Origin: Aliiroseovarius sp. Z3
GTDB lineage: Bacteria > Pseudomonadota > Alphaproteobacteria > Rhodobacterales > Rhodobacteraceae
Assembly: GCF_029105185.1 (NCBI RefSeq)
Contig: NZ_JAFMZK010000005.1
Span: 186,001 to 250,000 of the forward strand
DNA: 64,000 nt
Reading direction: 5' to 3'
The notes below the pieces were generated by a model, which saw nothing but the letters and a program-made list of their open reading frames with translations, did not search any database and was not told the origin of the DNA. A program made the position numbers and the translations under genes. Positions 26,040 through 33,584 of this stretch are shown here, piece after piece (the first letter of the stretch is position 1; every line of letters starts with the position of its first letter).

Positions 26040-27136
26040 CGGGACGCGCCACCAACATCACCCGGTGCCACGGCGACCGATTTGACCACCGCAAAAACCG
26101 CGCCTCCGGGGTGCAAATCCATCGCTTGGACAGAGCGTTTGGTGACGCGGGCCAAGACACGCCCTGCGGCAGTGTCAAGCGAGATGACCGCCCCCGGTCC
26201 ACTGCCCGCTTTGATATCTGCGATCGTGCCGGGCAAGATGTTCAGCGCTGACATGCCTTCGGGTCGGGTTTTGGACAAGATCACATCCTGCGCGGCGATA
26301 CGAAGACGCAGTTTATCCCCAATTGCACGATCAACATGCGGCAATAGAAGGGGCAAACCGCCCGCCGCAAGTTCGGTCAAACCGTCGGGGTGATGGGCCG
26401 CCACGCGCGTTTCAATCACCGCACCGATATCGCGCACACCACCGGGCATAAAGCTGGGGTCGCCCAGTACCTGGGCAGCGGTGCCTTGGCGGATCACACG
26501 GCCAGCCTCCAGCGCCACAACGGTCGTCGCCAGTCGCGCGACCTCGGCCGCCGCGTGGGTTACATACAGGATCGGCACATCGCTTTCATCGCGTAACCGC
26601 TCGAAATATGGAAGGATTTCGCCTTTTCGAGCATCGTCCAACGCTGCCAGAGGTTCGTCTGCAAGGATCAGCTTGGGGCGGGCCAGCAAGGCGCGTCCGA
26701 TGGCGACGCGCTGCTTTTCGCCGCCGGACAGTCGGGCCGGACGGCGTGACAACAAGGGGGCAATTCCCAACATCTCGACCACGCGGTCAAAAGAGGGCTG
26801 GTTCCTGGGGCTGCGCGTGATCCAACGCGCGTAATCCAGATTGCGGGCGACGCTCATGTGCGGGAACAGGCGGGCGTCTTGAAAGATATAGCCAAGTTGG
26901 CGTTTGTACGGCGGCAAATGCAGGTTGCGCGTGCTGTCCATCAATACCTGATCTGCGACAACGATGCGCCCCGATGCAGCTCGGCTCAGTCCTGCAACGG
27001 CATCAATGACCGACGTTTTCCCTGAACCCGACGCGCCGAACAAGACCGTCAAACCCGCGGAGGCGTCGAAGTTCACGTCTAGTGTGAAATCTTCCATGGC
27101 CTGCTGAAGGCGTACGGACAGAGCGGGAGGGGTCAT
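26036..27136 (-). CDS. modC: molybdate ABC transporter ATP-binding protein ModC
   Basis: 366 residues. Walker A LFGASGSGKTSVIDA near 34, signature LSGGEKQRVAIGRAL near 130, Walker B LILADEPLAALDDARK near 150, then a C-terminal molybdate-binding (Mop/TOBE) domain from about 290 with SALNILPGTIADIK. It powers molybdate import. ATGA overlap with modB. Confidence 0.93.
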   Translation of the reverse strand: MTPPALSVRLQQAMEDFTLDVNFDASAGLTVLFGASGSGKTSVIDAVAGLSRAASGRIVVADQVLMDSTRNLHLPPYKRQLGYIFQDARLFPHMSVARNLDYARWITRSPRNQPSFDRVVEMLGIAPLLSRRPARLSGGEKQRVAIGRALLARPKLILADEPLAALDDARKGEILPYFERLRDESDVPILYVTHAAAEVARLATTVVALEAGRVIRQGTAAQVLGDPSFMPGGVRDIGAVIETRVAAHHPDGLTELAAGGLPLLLPHVDRAIGDKLRLRIAAQDVILSKTRPEGMSALNILPGTIADIKAGSGPGAVISLDTAAGRVLARVTKRSVQAMDLHPGGAVFAVVKSVAVAPGDVGGASR

Positions 27137-27828
27137 GCGCCTTCCATCCGTTTGGCGACGCGTCTGGCAAAAACCTCGGATAGGATCAGGGCTGCCATGG
27201 CAACTACGATAGACACGATCACCAATCGCATTGCTTGTATTTCGCCACTGGGAACTTGCAAAAAACTATAAATGGCTGAAGGCAGTGTTTGCGTCTGCCC
27301 CGGAATGTTCGACACGAACGTGATTGTCGCGCCAAACTCGCCCATCGCCTTGGCAAATCCAAGGATGGCACCGGTCAAGATGCCCGGCAGGGCCAAGGGT
27401 AGGGTGATCGTGGCAAAGATGCGTAGTTGGCTGGCACCGAGGGTCGCCGCGGCCTCTTCCAAGCGTCGATCAACAGCTTCGATCGATAGACGGATCGCCC
27501 GCACCATTAAGGGAAACCCCATGATCGCTGCGGCAAGGGCCGCCCCCGTCCATTGAAAAGCGATGGTCACACCGAAGGCATCAAGCAAGCGTCCACCGGG
27601 ACCAGTTACGCCAAAGATCAGCAGAAGCAGATAGCCGGTGACGACCGGAGGCAGGATCAGCGGCAGGTGAACCAGACCGTTGGCGATCTGCTTGCCCGAA
27701 AACTCCCACCGTGCCAAGGCGTGCGAAACGAAAATGGCCAGCGGAAGCGACAGCAGCGTCGCCCAAAATGCCACCTTCAGGGACAGCGCGACTGCCTGCC
27801 ATTCCTGCGGACCAAGCCAGTCGGTCAT
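27133..27828 (-). CDS. modB: molybdate ABC transporter permease ModB
   Basis: 231 residues with about five or six membrane helices; EEAAATLGASQLRIFATITLP near residue 125 is the EAA loop. MGEFGATITFVSNIPGQTQT near 170 is the ModB-specific tail loop. Overlaps modA and modC by 4 bases each. Confidence 0.93.
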   Translation of the reverse strand: MTDWLGPQEWQAVALSLKVAFWATLLSLPLAIFVSHALARWEFSGKQIANGLVHLPLILPPVVTGYLLLLIFGVTGPGGRLLDAFGVTIAFQWTGAALAAAIMGFPLMVRAIRLSIEAVDRRLEEAAATLGASQLRIFATITLPLALPGILTGAILGFAKAMGEFGATITFVSNIPGQTQTLPSAIYSFLQVPSGEIQAMRLVIVSIVVAMAALILSEVFARRVAKRMEGA

Positions 27829-28637
27829 GAGCCCTCCAACCTGGTGAAGCCATGATCTGCAAAGATTGCCATGGTCGCGTCCTGCTGCAGCCAGTTCAGA
27901 AAGTCGCGTGCCGTTTCCGTGTTGTCACCAGCAACGGCGGCCGCCGGATAGCGAATGACCGGGTGGCTGTGGGCAGGGAACTGCATCTCCACTTGCACTC
28001 TCGGTTCGGCTTTGGCATCGCTTCCGTAGACGATCCCAAGCGGAGTTCGTCCAAGCGCCACAAGCGCCAGTGCTGCGCGAACGTTGTCGGTTTGTGCGAC
28101 CAAGGGGGCGAGGGTGTCCCATTGCCCCAATGTCTCAAGCGCCGCTTTGCCATAGACGCCAGCGGGCACTGCATCGACCAGGGCCATTGCCAGTCGGCGA
28201 CCATCCAGAAATACAGCGATGTCGGCATAATCGCCAGAGGTAAGAGGCTTTGCACCCTTGGGCGCGATGAGCACCAGTGAATTGCTCAGAAGATCAATAC
28301 GGGTGCCCGGCACGATCTTTCCGCCCTCCTCCAGAACATCCATCCAGTCGGTGTTGGCCGAGACGAAAACATCCGCTGGGGCGCCAAGCGATATTTGACG
28401 CGCCAGAACCGATGACCCTGCATAAGACAGGCTTACATTGTGGCCGGTCTGAGCCTCGTATCCCAGGACGACCTTATCCAACGCGTCTTTCAGGCTTGCG
28501 GCTGCAAATACCGTTATGTCGTCTGCTTGCGCGGGTTCCGGGTTCAAGCAAGCCGCGAAGGCCACCGCTGAACATATCAGCGCGACGGCGTTGCGACACA
28601 GCGAACGGGTATATGTGAAAGCGTGCGAAACAAACAT
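27825..28637 (-). CDS. modA: periplasmic molybdate-binding protein ModA
   Basis: 270 residues. Signal sequence with hydrophobic core NAVALICSAVAFAACLN, then ITVFAAASLKDALDKVVLGY, SYAGSSVLARQISLGAPADVF and VGRTPLGIVYG-like VALGRTPLGIVYGSDA: the molybdate contacts are Ser in AAASL and SSVLA. FAAC could be a weak lipobox. ATG 28637 (MFVSHAFTY) is chosen over the Arg/Cys-rich leader from 28721; no strong ribosome-binding site is seen. Confidence 0.9.
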   Translation of the reverse strand: MFVSHAFTYTRSLCRNAVALICSAVAFAACLNPEPAQADDITVFAAASLKDALDKVVLGYEAQTGHNVSLSYAGSSVLARQISLGAPADVFVSANTDWMDVLEEGGKIVPGTRIDLLSNSLVLIAPKGAKPLTSGDYADIAVFLDGRRLAMALVDAVPAGVYGKAALETLGQWDTLAPLVAQTDNVRAALALVALGRTPLGIVYGSDAKAEPRVQVEMQFPAHSHPVIRYPAAAVAGDNTETARDFLNWLQQDATMAIFADHGFTRLEGS

Positions 28638-28700
28638 GATCGCTGTGCAGATAACGACAAGCGAGCACGGGCAGCAAGGTCTTTTCCTGCGACGAAACAG

Positions 28701-28730
28701 GCGCAGACATCGCGTATGCAATGTCTGCGC
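28701..28730 (-). terminator. perfect 10-bp hairpin between msrA and modA
   Basis: GCGCAGACAT (28701-28710) and ATGTCTGCGC (28721-28730) are exact complements with a 10-base loop. It follows the msrA stop on the minus strand; the tail is only modestly T-rich. Confidence 0.55.
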
Positions 28731-28744
28731 GTCTGATCAAGGTG

Positions 28745-29254
28745 TTATTCGGCGGCGTCGCGTTTGGGCAAAACCCAATCCGGGCGCACGAAATGGCACG
28801 TATATCCGTTGGGAATACGTTCAAGATAATCCTGATGTTCTGGCTCGGCTTCCCAGAAGTCACCAACAGGTTCGACTTCGGTTACGACCTTTCCGGGCCA
28901 TAGACCCGAGGCGTCCACGTCAGTGATGGTGTCCATGGCTTCCGCCTTTTGGGTGTCATTAACATAGTAAATCGCGGACCTGTATGATGGACCGATGTCA
29001 TTGCCTTGTCGCATGGGCGTTGTCGGATCATGGATCTGGAAGAAAAATTCCAGCAATCGGCGAAAGGAAATCTTCTCAGGGTCAAAGATGATCTCGATCC
29101 CCTCGGCGTGGGTGCCGTGGTTGCGATAGGTCGCATTGGGCACATCGCCACCCGTGTATCCCACGCGTGTCGATATCACGCCGGGCAGCTTGCGGATCAA
29201 ATCCTGCATACCCCAGAAACACCCACCTGCCAGAACCGCGCGTTCTTGTGCCAT
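28745..29254 (-). CDS. msrA: peptide-methionine (S)-S-oxide reductase MsrA
   Basis: 169 residues. Catalytic Cys12 in [12 protein letters not shown], then [24 protein letters not shown] split over 33-55, and [15 protein letters not shown] near 92. It repairs S-methionine sulfoxide. ATG 29254 overlaps the msrB stop (TGATG), so the two repair enzymes are coupled. The C-terminal resolving-Cys region is short. Confidence 0.94.
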   Translation of the reverse strand: MAQERAVLAGGCFWGMQDLIRKLPGVISTRVGYTGGDVPNATYRNHGTHAEGIEIIFDPEKISFRRLLEFFFQIHDPTTPMRQGNDIGPSYRSAIYYVNDTQKAEAMDTITDVDASGLWPGKVVTEVEPVGDFWEAEPEHQDYLERIPNGYTCHFVRPDWVLPKRDAAE

Positions 29255-29700
29255 CAGATATCCTCCACTTGGTCGAGATAGGCACCATAGCCCTCCGCTT
29301 CCATCGCGTCACGATGCACGAAGCGAAGTGACGCTGAATTGATGCAGTAGCGCAGACCACCCCGATCCGTAGGCCCATCGGGGAACACATGACCCAGATG
29401 GCTGTCGCCATGAGTCGATCGGACTTCGGTCCGCACCATGCCCAGCGTTGCGTCTCGCAATTCGGTGATATGGGTGGTCTCGATCGGTTTTGTAAAGCTG
29501 GGCCACCCACATCCGCTTTCATATTTGTCCGTGGATGCAAACAACGGCTCACCCGAGACAATATCGACATAGATGCCGGGCTCCTTGTTATCGAGGTATT
29601 CGCCGCTTCCGGGACGCTCCGTGCCATTTTCCTGCGTCACGTGAAACTGTTCCGGCGACAGTTTTGCGATGGCGTCAGCGGACTTGGTATAAGTGCTCAC
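29254..29700 (-). CDS. msrB: peptide-methionine (R)-S-oxide reductase MsrB
   Basis: 148 residues from GTG 29700, which has AAGGGG 8 bases upstream; the longer ORF adds a Cys-rich leader without support. Catalytic Cys119 lies in [12 protein letters not shown], the resolving Cys64 in [13 protein letters not shown], and [10 protein letters not shown] is present. The zinc CxxC pairs of E. coli MsrB are absent (SGEPLF in place of CGAPLF), so this is a zinc-free form. Confidence 0.93.
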   Translation of the reverse strand: MSTYTKSADAIAKLSPEQFHVTQENGTERPGSGEYLDNKEPGIYVDIVSGEPLFASTDKYESGCGWPSFTKPIETTHITELRDATLGMVRTEVRSTHGDSHLGHVFPDGPTDRGGLRYCINSASLRFVHRDAMEAEGYGAYLDQVEDI

Positions 29701-29845
29701 TTCAATACCCCTTTGGCAGCATAGTTCTTTCCCAGATGGGTGTTGGACAGCCAATATTCCATGGCTTGAAGAATGCCAATGCACCTGACGCCCTGCTATG
29801 AGCTTTCACAGCTTGAGAATTAAAGTAATTGGTGATGGTCGTTAT

Positions 29846-29893
29846 TGGAGGCGAGTACCGGAATCGAACCGGTGTACACGGATTTGAAATCCG
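29846..29893. repeat. 48-bp duplicate of the tRNA-Cys 3' part: outer attachment site of the island
   Basis: 47 of 48 bases match 42203-42250, inside the intact tRNA-Cys gene. The single mismatch (A at 29887, C at 42244) falls in the anticodon. No D-arm or 5' acceptor strand follows, so this copy is not a tRNA gene. Integrases that use tRNA genes leave exactly such a 3' fragment at the far end of the inserted element. Confidence 0.87.
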
Positions 29894-30129
29894 GAAAACT
29901 TCATTGATTTCAAAGGGAGAAATTGCAAACGGACTTGTTTCGTTCAGGGTCACTTTTCAATAGGTTATGAGGCCCAAGTAAACGGTTTTTCACAGGCTCT
30001 TGCTCTGGCGAGAAGGCAAAGAAAAACCGCTGAGGGGGCGGCCACCCACCTCAACGGCATAGCAGAATATTTCCGTCCCAATACCTACGGCATTTCCAGT
30101 CTGACCTCAACCCAATTGGCGGTGAGATC

Positions 30130-30922
30130 ATGAGCTGGCGCATCGCAAATGAATGCGCAGAGCGCCGCTTTGGCAGCGCAGCGCGCAAGCAGATCATCAT
30201 GTTTCTGGCTGATAAGGCGAGCGACGACGGCTCTGGTATCTGGTGTTCGAAAGGGACAATTCAGCGCCACACAGAACTCAGCGAGAGCACGGTCAAGCGC
30301 ACCATCATCGACTTCTTGCGCGAAGGCATTCTGATCGAGACGGGTCGGCGGCACTGCAAGAACGGCTACACCGTCATTTACCGAATTGTTCTGGAGCGCG
30401 TGGCCGCGCTCGAACCCAAGGCTGAGCCCGATATTGAGACGGTGGACCCCAAACCATCCTAAAACCATCCATAAACCACCTACGCGCAGGCGCGAGGTGG
30501 CGGAGGAGGTTGAAGATCTTGAAGCTGAGAAGATCTTGGTGGCCTATCCTGAAGACAGGATCCGAGACCGTCGAACCAGTCTGCGAATGATCGCAGCAGC
30601 TGTGAAGGCCGGAGTGAAGCCCGATGATCTGAAGCAGGCGGTCAAAGCCTATGCCAAGGAAAGCGAGGGCTACACGCGCAGCAAGGTCTGTTTCTCGGAC
30701 AATTGGTTCAAGATGCGCCGGTGGGAGAAGGGACCGGCCCAGATCCAGGCCGACCGCGAGAAGGCGCGAGAGGCCGAAGCCAAGGGCCGCGCCAGCCTTG
30801 CAGAATGGATCCACGAGCGCCATCCCCTGTGTCTCCATATTACGAACCGCCAGATCGAGGACTTGATCGCGTCAAAGCTGGTGACGCCCGAGCAGGTGCG
30901 AGCTGCAGGGCTGCAGGCATGA
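30130..30922 (+). pseudogene. helix-turn-helix protein of the island, split by a frameshift
   Basis: The first part (30130-30462, 110 residues) is a winged-helix domain: ANECAERRFGSAARKQI, CSKGTIQRHTELSESTVKRT, DFLREGILIETGR. It stops at TAA 30460. The sense continues in another frame from about 30440 to 30922 with HPKTIHKPPTRRREVAEEVE, then DDLKQAVKAYAKESEGYTRS and VCFSDNWFKMRRWEK. The two parts together would give about 265 residues, similar to HTH replication-type proteins of integrative elements. A small indel near 30440 is the simplest explanation. Confidence 0.6.
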
Positions 30923-30937
30923 GTGCGGCTCGAGTAA

Positions 30938-31007
30938 TACGCTATAGCGTAAAAAGTGAATATTTACGTTGCAGCGTAATTTGTTTTCATTTACGCTATG
31001 CCGTAAA
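30938..31007. promoter_or_regulatory. three hipB operator palindromes spaced exactly 27 bp
   Basis: TACGCTATAGCGTA (30938-30951), TTACGTTGCAGCGTAA (30964-30979) and TTTACGCTATGCCGTAAA (30990-31007). Centres are at 30944.5, 30971.5 and 30998.5. The third abuts the ribosome-binding site of the antitoxin gene. HipB proteins bind palindromes in their own promoter. Confidence 0.75.
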
Positions 31008-31019
31008 AGGAGCCGCATC

Positions 31020-31265
31020 ATGGACCTCACAGCACGAACGGCCGAGCAGATCGGCGAGGCACTCCGCCGGACGCGCAAAGCGCGCGGCTGGACCCAAAGC
31101 GATATCAGCGCGCGCACGAATTTGCGCGTCGCGACGATTTCGTCGCTCGAGAATGGCGACGCGGGAACCAAGCTCGCCACTGTGCTCGCTGTCATGGCGG
31201 CTCTTGGGCTTGAGTTCCGATTGGTGGAGCGCGGTGGCTCGCTTGAAATCGAGGATATCTTCTGA
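31020..31265 (+). CDS. hipB: HipB-like antitoxin, XRE-type HTH
   Basis: 81 residues: GEALRRTRKARGWTQSDISA, then RVATISSLENGDAGTKLATV forms the HTH, and a short tail GGSLEIEDIF would contact the toxin. AAAAGGAG lies 7 bases before ATG 31020; the longer frame to 30969 crosses the operators and is rejected. It neutralises HipA and represses the pair. The stop overlaps the hipA start (TGATG). Confidence 0.88.
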   Translation: MDLTARTAEQIGEALRRTRKARGWTQSDISARTNLRVATISSLENGDAGTKLATVLAVMAALGLEFRLVERGGSLEIEDIF

Positions 31266-32548
31266 TGGCCAAACGCGGGCGTAGCGGCACGATGCAGGTG
31301 CTTCTGAATGGAAGGCTGGTGGGGGCATTGCGTCTCGCAGGCTCGGGCGCAATCAACTTCACCTATGATCCGGACTGGCTGTCGTGGGAACACGCCATGC
31401 CCATCTCTCTATCCCTGCCTTTGCGTGAAGTGGCACACCAGGGCGGCCCTGTCATTGCCTACCTGGAAAACCTGTTGCCCGACAATCAGGCGATACGCGA
31501 ACGCGTAGCCGCTCGGGTGCGTGCAGGCGGTACGGACGCCTGGCACATGCTGGAGAAAATCGGGCGCGATTGCGTAGGGGCTTTGCAGTTCGTTTCGGGC
31601 GAGATCCCCGAGTTTGGCGCACTCGAGGGAGAGCCCGTTTCAGAGGCACAGGTTGCGGATATGTTACGCAACCTCGCAAACGCTCCGCTTGGCTTGGATG
31701 AGGAAGACGACTTCCGCATTTCTATCGCAGGGGCGCAGGAGAAAACGGCGCTGCTACGCCACGAGGGCGCGTGGATCCGTCCATCGGGGCTCACCCCAAC
31801 AACCCATATCCTCAAGACGCAGCTTGGCGTTCTGCCCGCAGGGATCGATTTGTCTGACAGTGTTGAGAACGAATTTTTCTGCATTAGCCTTTGCCGTGCC
31901 ATGGGTATGGATGTGGCTGAAGTCGAGATTGCCGACTTCGAGGACGTGCGGAGCCTTGTTGTGACCCGGTTCGATAGGCGCTGGACCAAAGATGGCCGGT
32001 TGATCCGCCTCCCGCAGGAAGACTTCTGTCAAGCGCTGACTGTCCCACCCAGCCAGAAGTATCAAATGGACGGCGGGCCAGGGATCACCGAAGGGATCGG
32101 ATTACTGACCGGAAGTGATGCCCCCGAGGCAGATCAGCGCGCCTTCTTTCGCGCGCAGGTGCTGTTCTGGCTCTTGGGCGCGACGGACGGGCACGCAAAG
32201 AATTTCAGCATTGCATTGCGCCCCGGAGGTTTCCTTATGACCCCGCTTTATGACGTGTTGAGCGCACAAAAAGCCGTGGATGACGGTCAAATCCGCCAGA
32301 ACCGGATGCGCCTCGCGATGGCGGTCGATGGGCACTATCGGATCAATGAGGTGGTGCCTCGCCATTTCCTGCAGGCTGCAAAGACGGCTGGTTTTGGTGT
32401 GGCGCTGGCGGAAGAGATCTTGTCGGACATTGCGACAGAGCTTGAACCCGCCTTGGACAAGACACTCGCAGACTTGCCGGATGGGTTCCCACAGCCATTG
32501 GCCGAAGCCATTGTTGCTGGCGCACGACGTCGTTCAGCTGCCTTTTAA
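31265..32548 (+). CDS. hipA: HipA-like serine/threonine kinase toxin
   Basis: 427 residues. N-terminal DUF-type subdomain (about 1-100: VLLNGRLVGALRLAGSG, LLPDNQAIRERVAARV), then ISIAGAQEKTALLRHEGAW near 152 (ATP-binding loop), ATDGHAKNFSIAL near 306-318 (catalytic loop) and MTPLYDVLSA near 325 (metal-binding Asp). HipA proteins phosphorylate targets such as glutamyl-tRNA synthetase and cause dormancy; the target here is unknown. Translationally coupled to hipB. Confidence 0.9.
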   Translation: MAKRGRSGTMQVLLNGRLVGALRLAGSGAINFTYDPDWLSWEHAMPISLSLPLREVAHQGGPVIAYLENLLPDNQAIRERVAARVRAGGTDAWHMLEKIGRDCVGALQFVSGEIPEFGALEGEPVSEAQVADMLRNLANAPLGLDEEDDFRISIAGAQEKTALLRHEGAWIRPSGLTPTTHILKTQLGVLPAGIDLSDSVENEFFCISLCRAMGMDVAEVEIADFEDVRSLVVTRFDRRWTKDGRLIRLPQEDFCQALTVPPSQKYQMDGGPGITEGIGLLTGSDAPEADQRAFFRAQVLFWLLGATDGHAKNFSIALRPGGFLMTPLYDVLSAQKAVDDGQIRQNRMRLAMAVDGHYRINEVVPRHFLQAAKTAGFGVALAEEILSDIATELEPALDKTLADLPDGFPQPLAEAIVAGARRRSAAF

Positions 32549-32849
32549 GCCGTATGATCCGCAGATCATATTGACTGACAGCAATCTGCAGGCCCAGTAC
32601 AGCAATTGCAGCGTTCCGGGCCAACTTGACGGACCAGCCCAGCGATTGATGGCCAAACTCAGATCCTCAACGCCGTGTTTCTGATTGCTGAACATAAGCG
32701 GGCAGTCGTGTCAGACGCGGTTAAGCCCCGCTTCAACAAGAAACTTCCCCTGCACCAGCGCATTCCTCGCGAGGCAAGTTTCTCGCTGACAGCCCCTTGG
32801 TGCCAGCTTTGGGCATGTTCATCGAAACACTCAAAGTGAGGATCAAAAC
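32549..32849. other. 301-base interval between hipA and the 65-residue gene
   Basis: No convincing gene on either strand. It holds TTCCCCTG (32745-32752), CATTCCTCGCGAGGCAA (32761-32777) and TGACAGCCCCTT (32787-32798), all three of which recur in the same order upstream of the integrase (41058-41157). Confidence 0.5.
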
Positions 32850-33047
32850 ATGGCTACTCAAACTCTGAAACTGAACGTCAAATCCGGCGAAAAAGACGGC
32901 AAGAACTTCTGGGACCGCTGCGGCGTCCTCTTCGTACACACCGACGACGGCGGCAACATCACCTCGATCAACATCAAGCACAGCATGTTCTCCGATGTTG
33001 AGATGGTCGCTTTTCCGCGTCGCGATGAAGAACCGATCACCGAATAA
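32850..33047 (+). CDS. 65-residue acidic orphan protein of the island
   Basis: MATQTLKLNVKSGEKDGKNF opening, then WDRCGVLFVHTDDGGNITS and INIKHSMFSDVEMVAFPRR. Two or three beta strands are likely; no family is recognised. AGTGAGG lies upstream of ATG 32850. Codon use is like a well-expressed gene (GAC, GGC, ATC, AAG dominate). The stop codon lies inside a 23-bp inverted repeat. Position beside hipBA and the restriction operon suggests a role in element biology or defence, which is inference only. Confidence 0.65.
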   Translation: MATQTLKLNVKSGEKDGKNFWDRCGVLFVHTDDGGNITSINIKHSMFSDVEMVAFPRRDEEPITE

Positions 33048-33090
33048 CAATACACCAGGGCGGGTTTCCCGCCCTGGTGTATTGTTATTC
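33042..33090. terminator. 23-bp perfect inverted repeat, bidirectional terminator
   Basis: Left arm 33042-33064, loop TTT (33065-33067), right arm 33068-33090, no mismatch. The GC-rich inner part (CACCAGGGCGGG) and A/T-rich outer part (GAATAACAATA) give a T-rich tail in both directions. It separates the plus-strand orphan gene from the convergent restriction operon. Confidence 0.85.
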
Positions 33091-33157
33091 AAGGGGGCGC
33101 AGGGTCGCTGGTTGCCCATCACAGTCTTGCTTTGCGTTTTCGATCTACGAAATTGAC

Positions 33158-33575
33158 TTAATTAAGGAAAATGTGCAGCGCGAAGGTTGCGGCGATCGCA
33201 ATTGCACCCAGTCCTAGAGTAACCTGCTTGATGATGAAGAACGTCGTTTGCAAAAAAATAGGCGGGATGGTTTCTGCTGAATTTGTAGCCTTGCTCCCTT
33301 CGGTTTAAGGCATGTTTCACAGACAGGTATGCGCAAAGATATTGAAAATAGTCGCTCGCAATCGAAATGACTGCCAACGCTCCAGCTGTGTTGATCCAGA
33401 TTTCATGAGCCTGAATATAAGTCTTCGAGAACTTGGCATCAGAGGCTTGAACGGCGAAAACCCATGCGACAATCCCAAAGGCAACAAACCGTGTCGTTTC
33501 ACTTAGCCGAGAAGTGACGACGGTTTTTTGTTCTAAGCGTTCTTTGTGCGCTGCTTTCTTTTCGGCGTCTGTCAT
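33158..33575 (-). pseudogene. membrane protein gene after hsdR, interrupted at a T7 homopolymer
   Basis: The open frame from ATG 33575 encodes a cytosolic start (MTDAEKKAAHKERLEQKTVV), helices FVAFGIVAWVFAVQA and INTAGALAVISIASDYFQYL, then derails after SRNHPAYFF. Removing one T from the run of seven T on the minus strand (A7 at 33252-33258) restores LQTTFFIIKQVTLGLGAIAI and AATFALHIFLN, a clear last membrane helix, ending at 33158. The gene starts 9 bases after hsdR, so it belongs to the restriction operon. Function is unknown. Confidence 0.65.
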
Positions 33576-33584
33576 CTTTGCCTA

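Noticed and set aside
28618-28660. ModE-type molybdate operator upstream of modA
   Set aside because: ATCGCT and ATAACGA occur near the start but with total span of 20 bases, too short for the usual ModE box, and no modE gene is present.
29846-29920. tRNA-Sec or second tRNA with anticodon TCA
   Set aside because: Only the 3' half (anticodon to CCA) is present; no acceptor 5' strand or D-arm lies beyond 29893. It is the att duplicate.
30703-31284. 193-residue plus-strand open frame overlapping hipB
   Set aside because: It crosses the hipB operators and the real hipB frame; composition is Arg/Ser-rich shadow.
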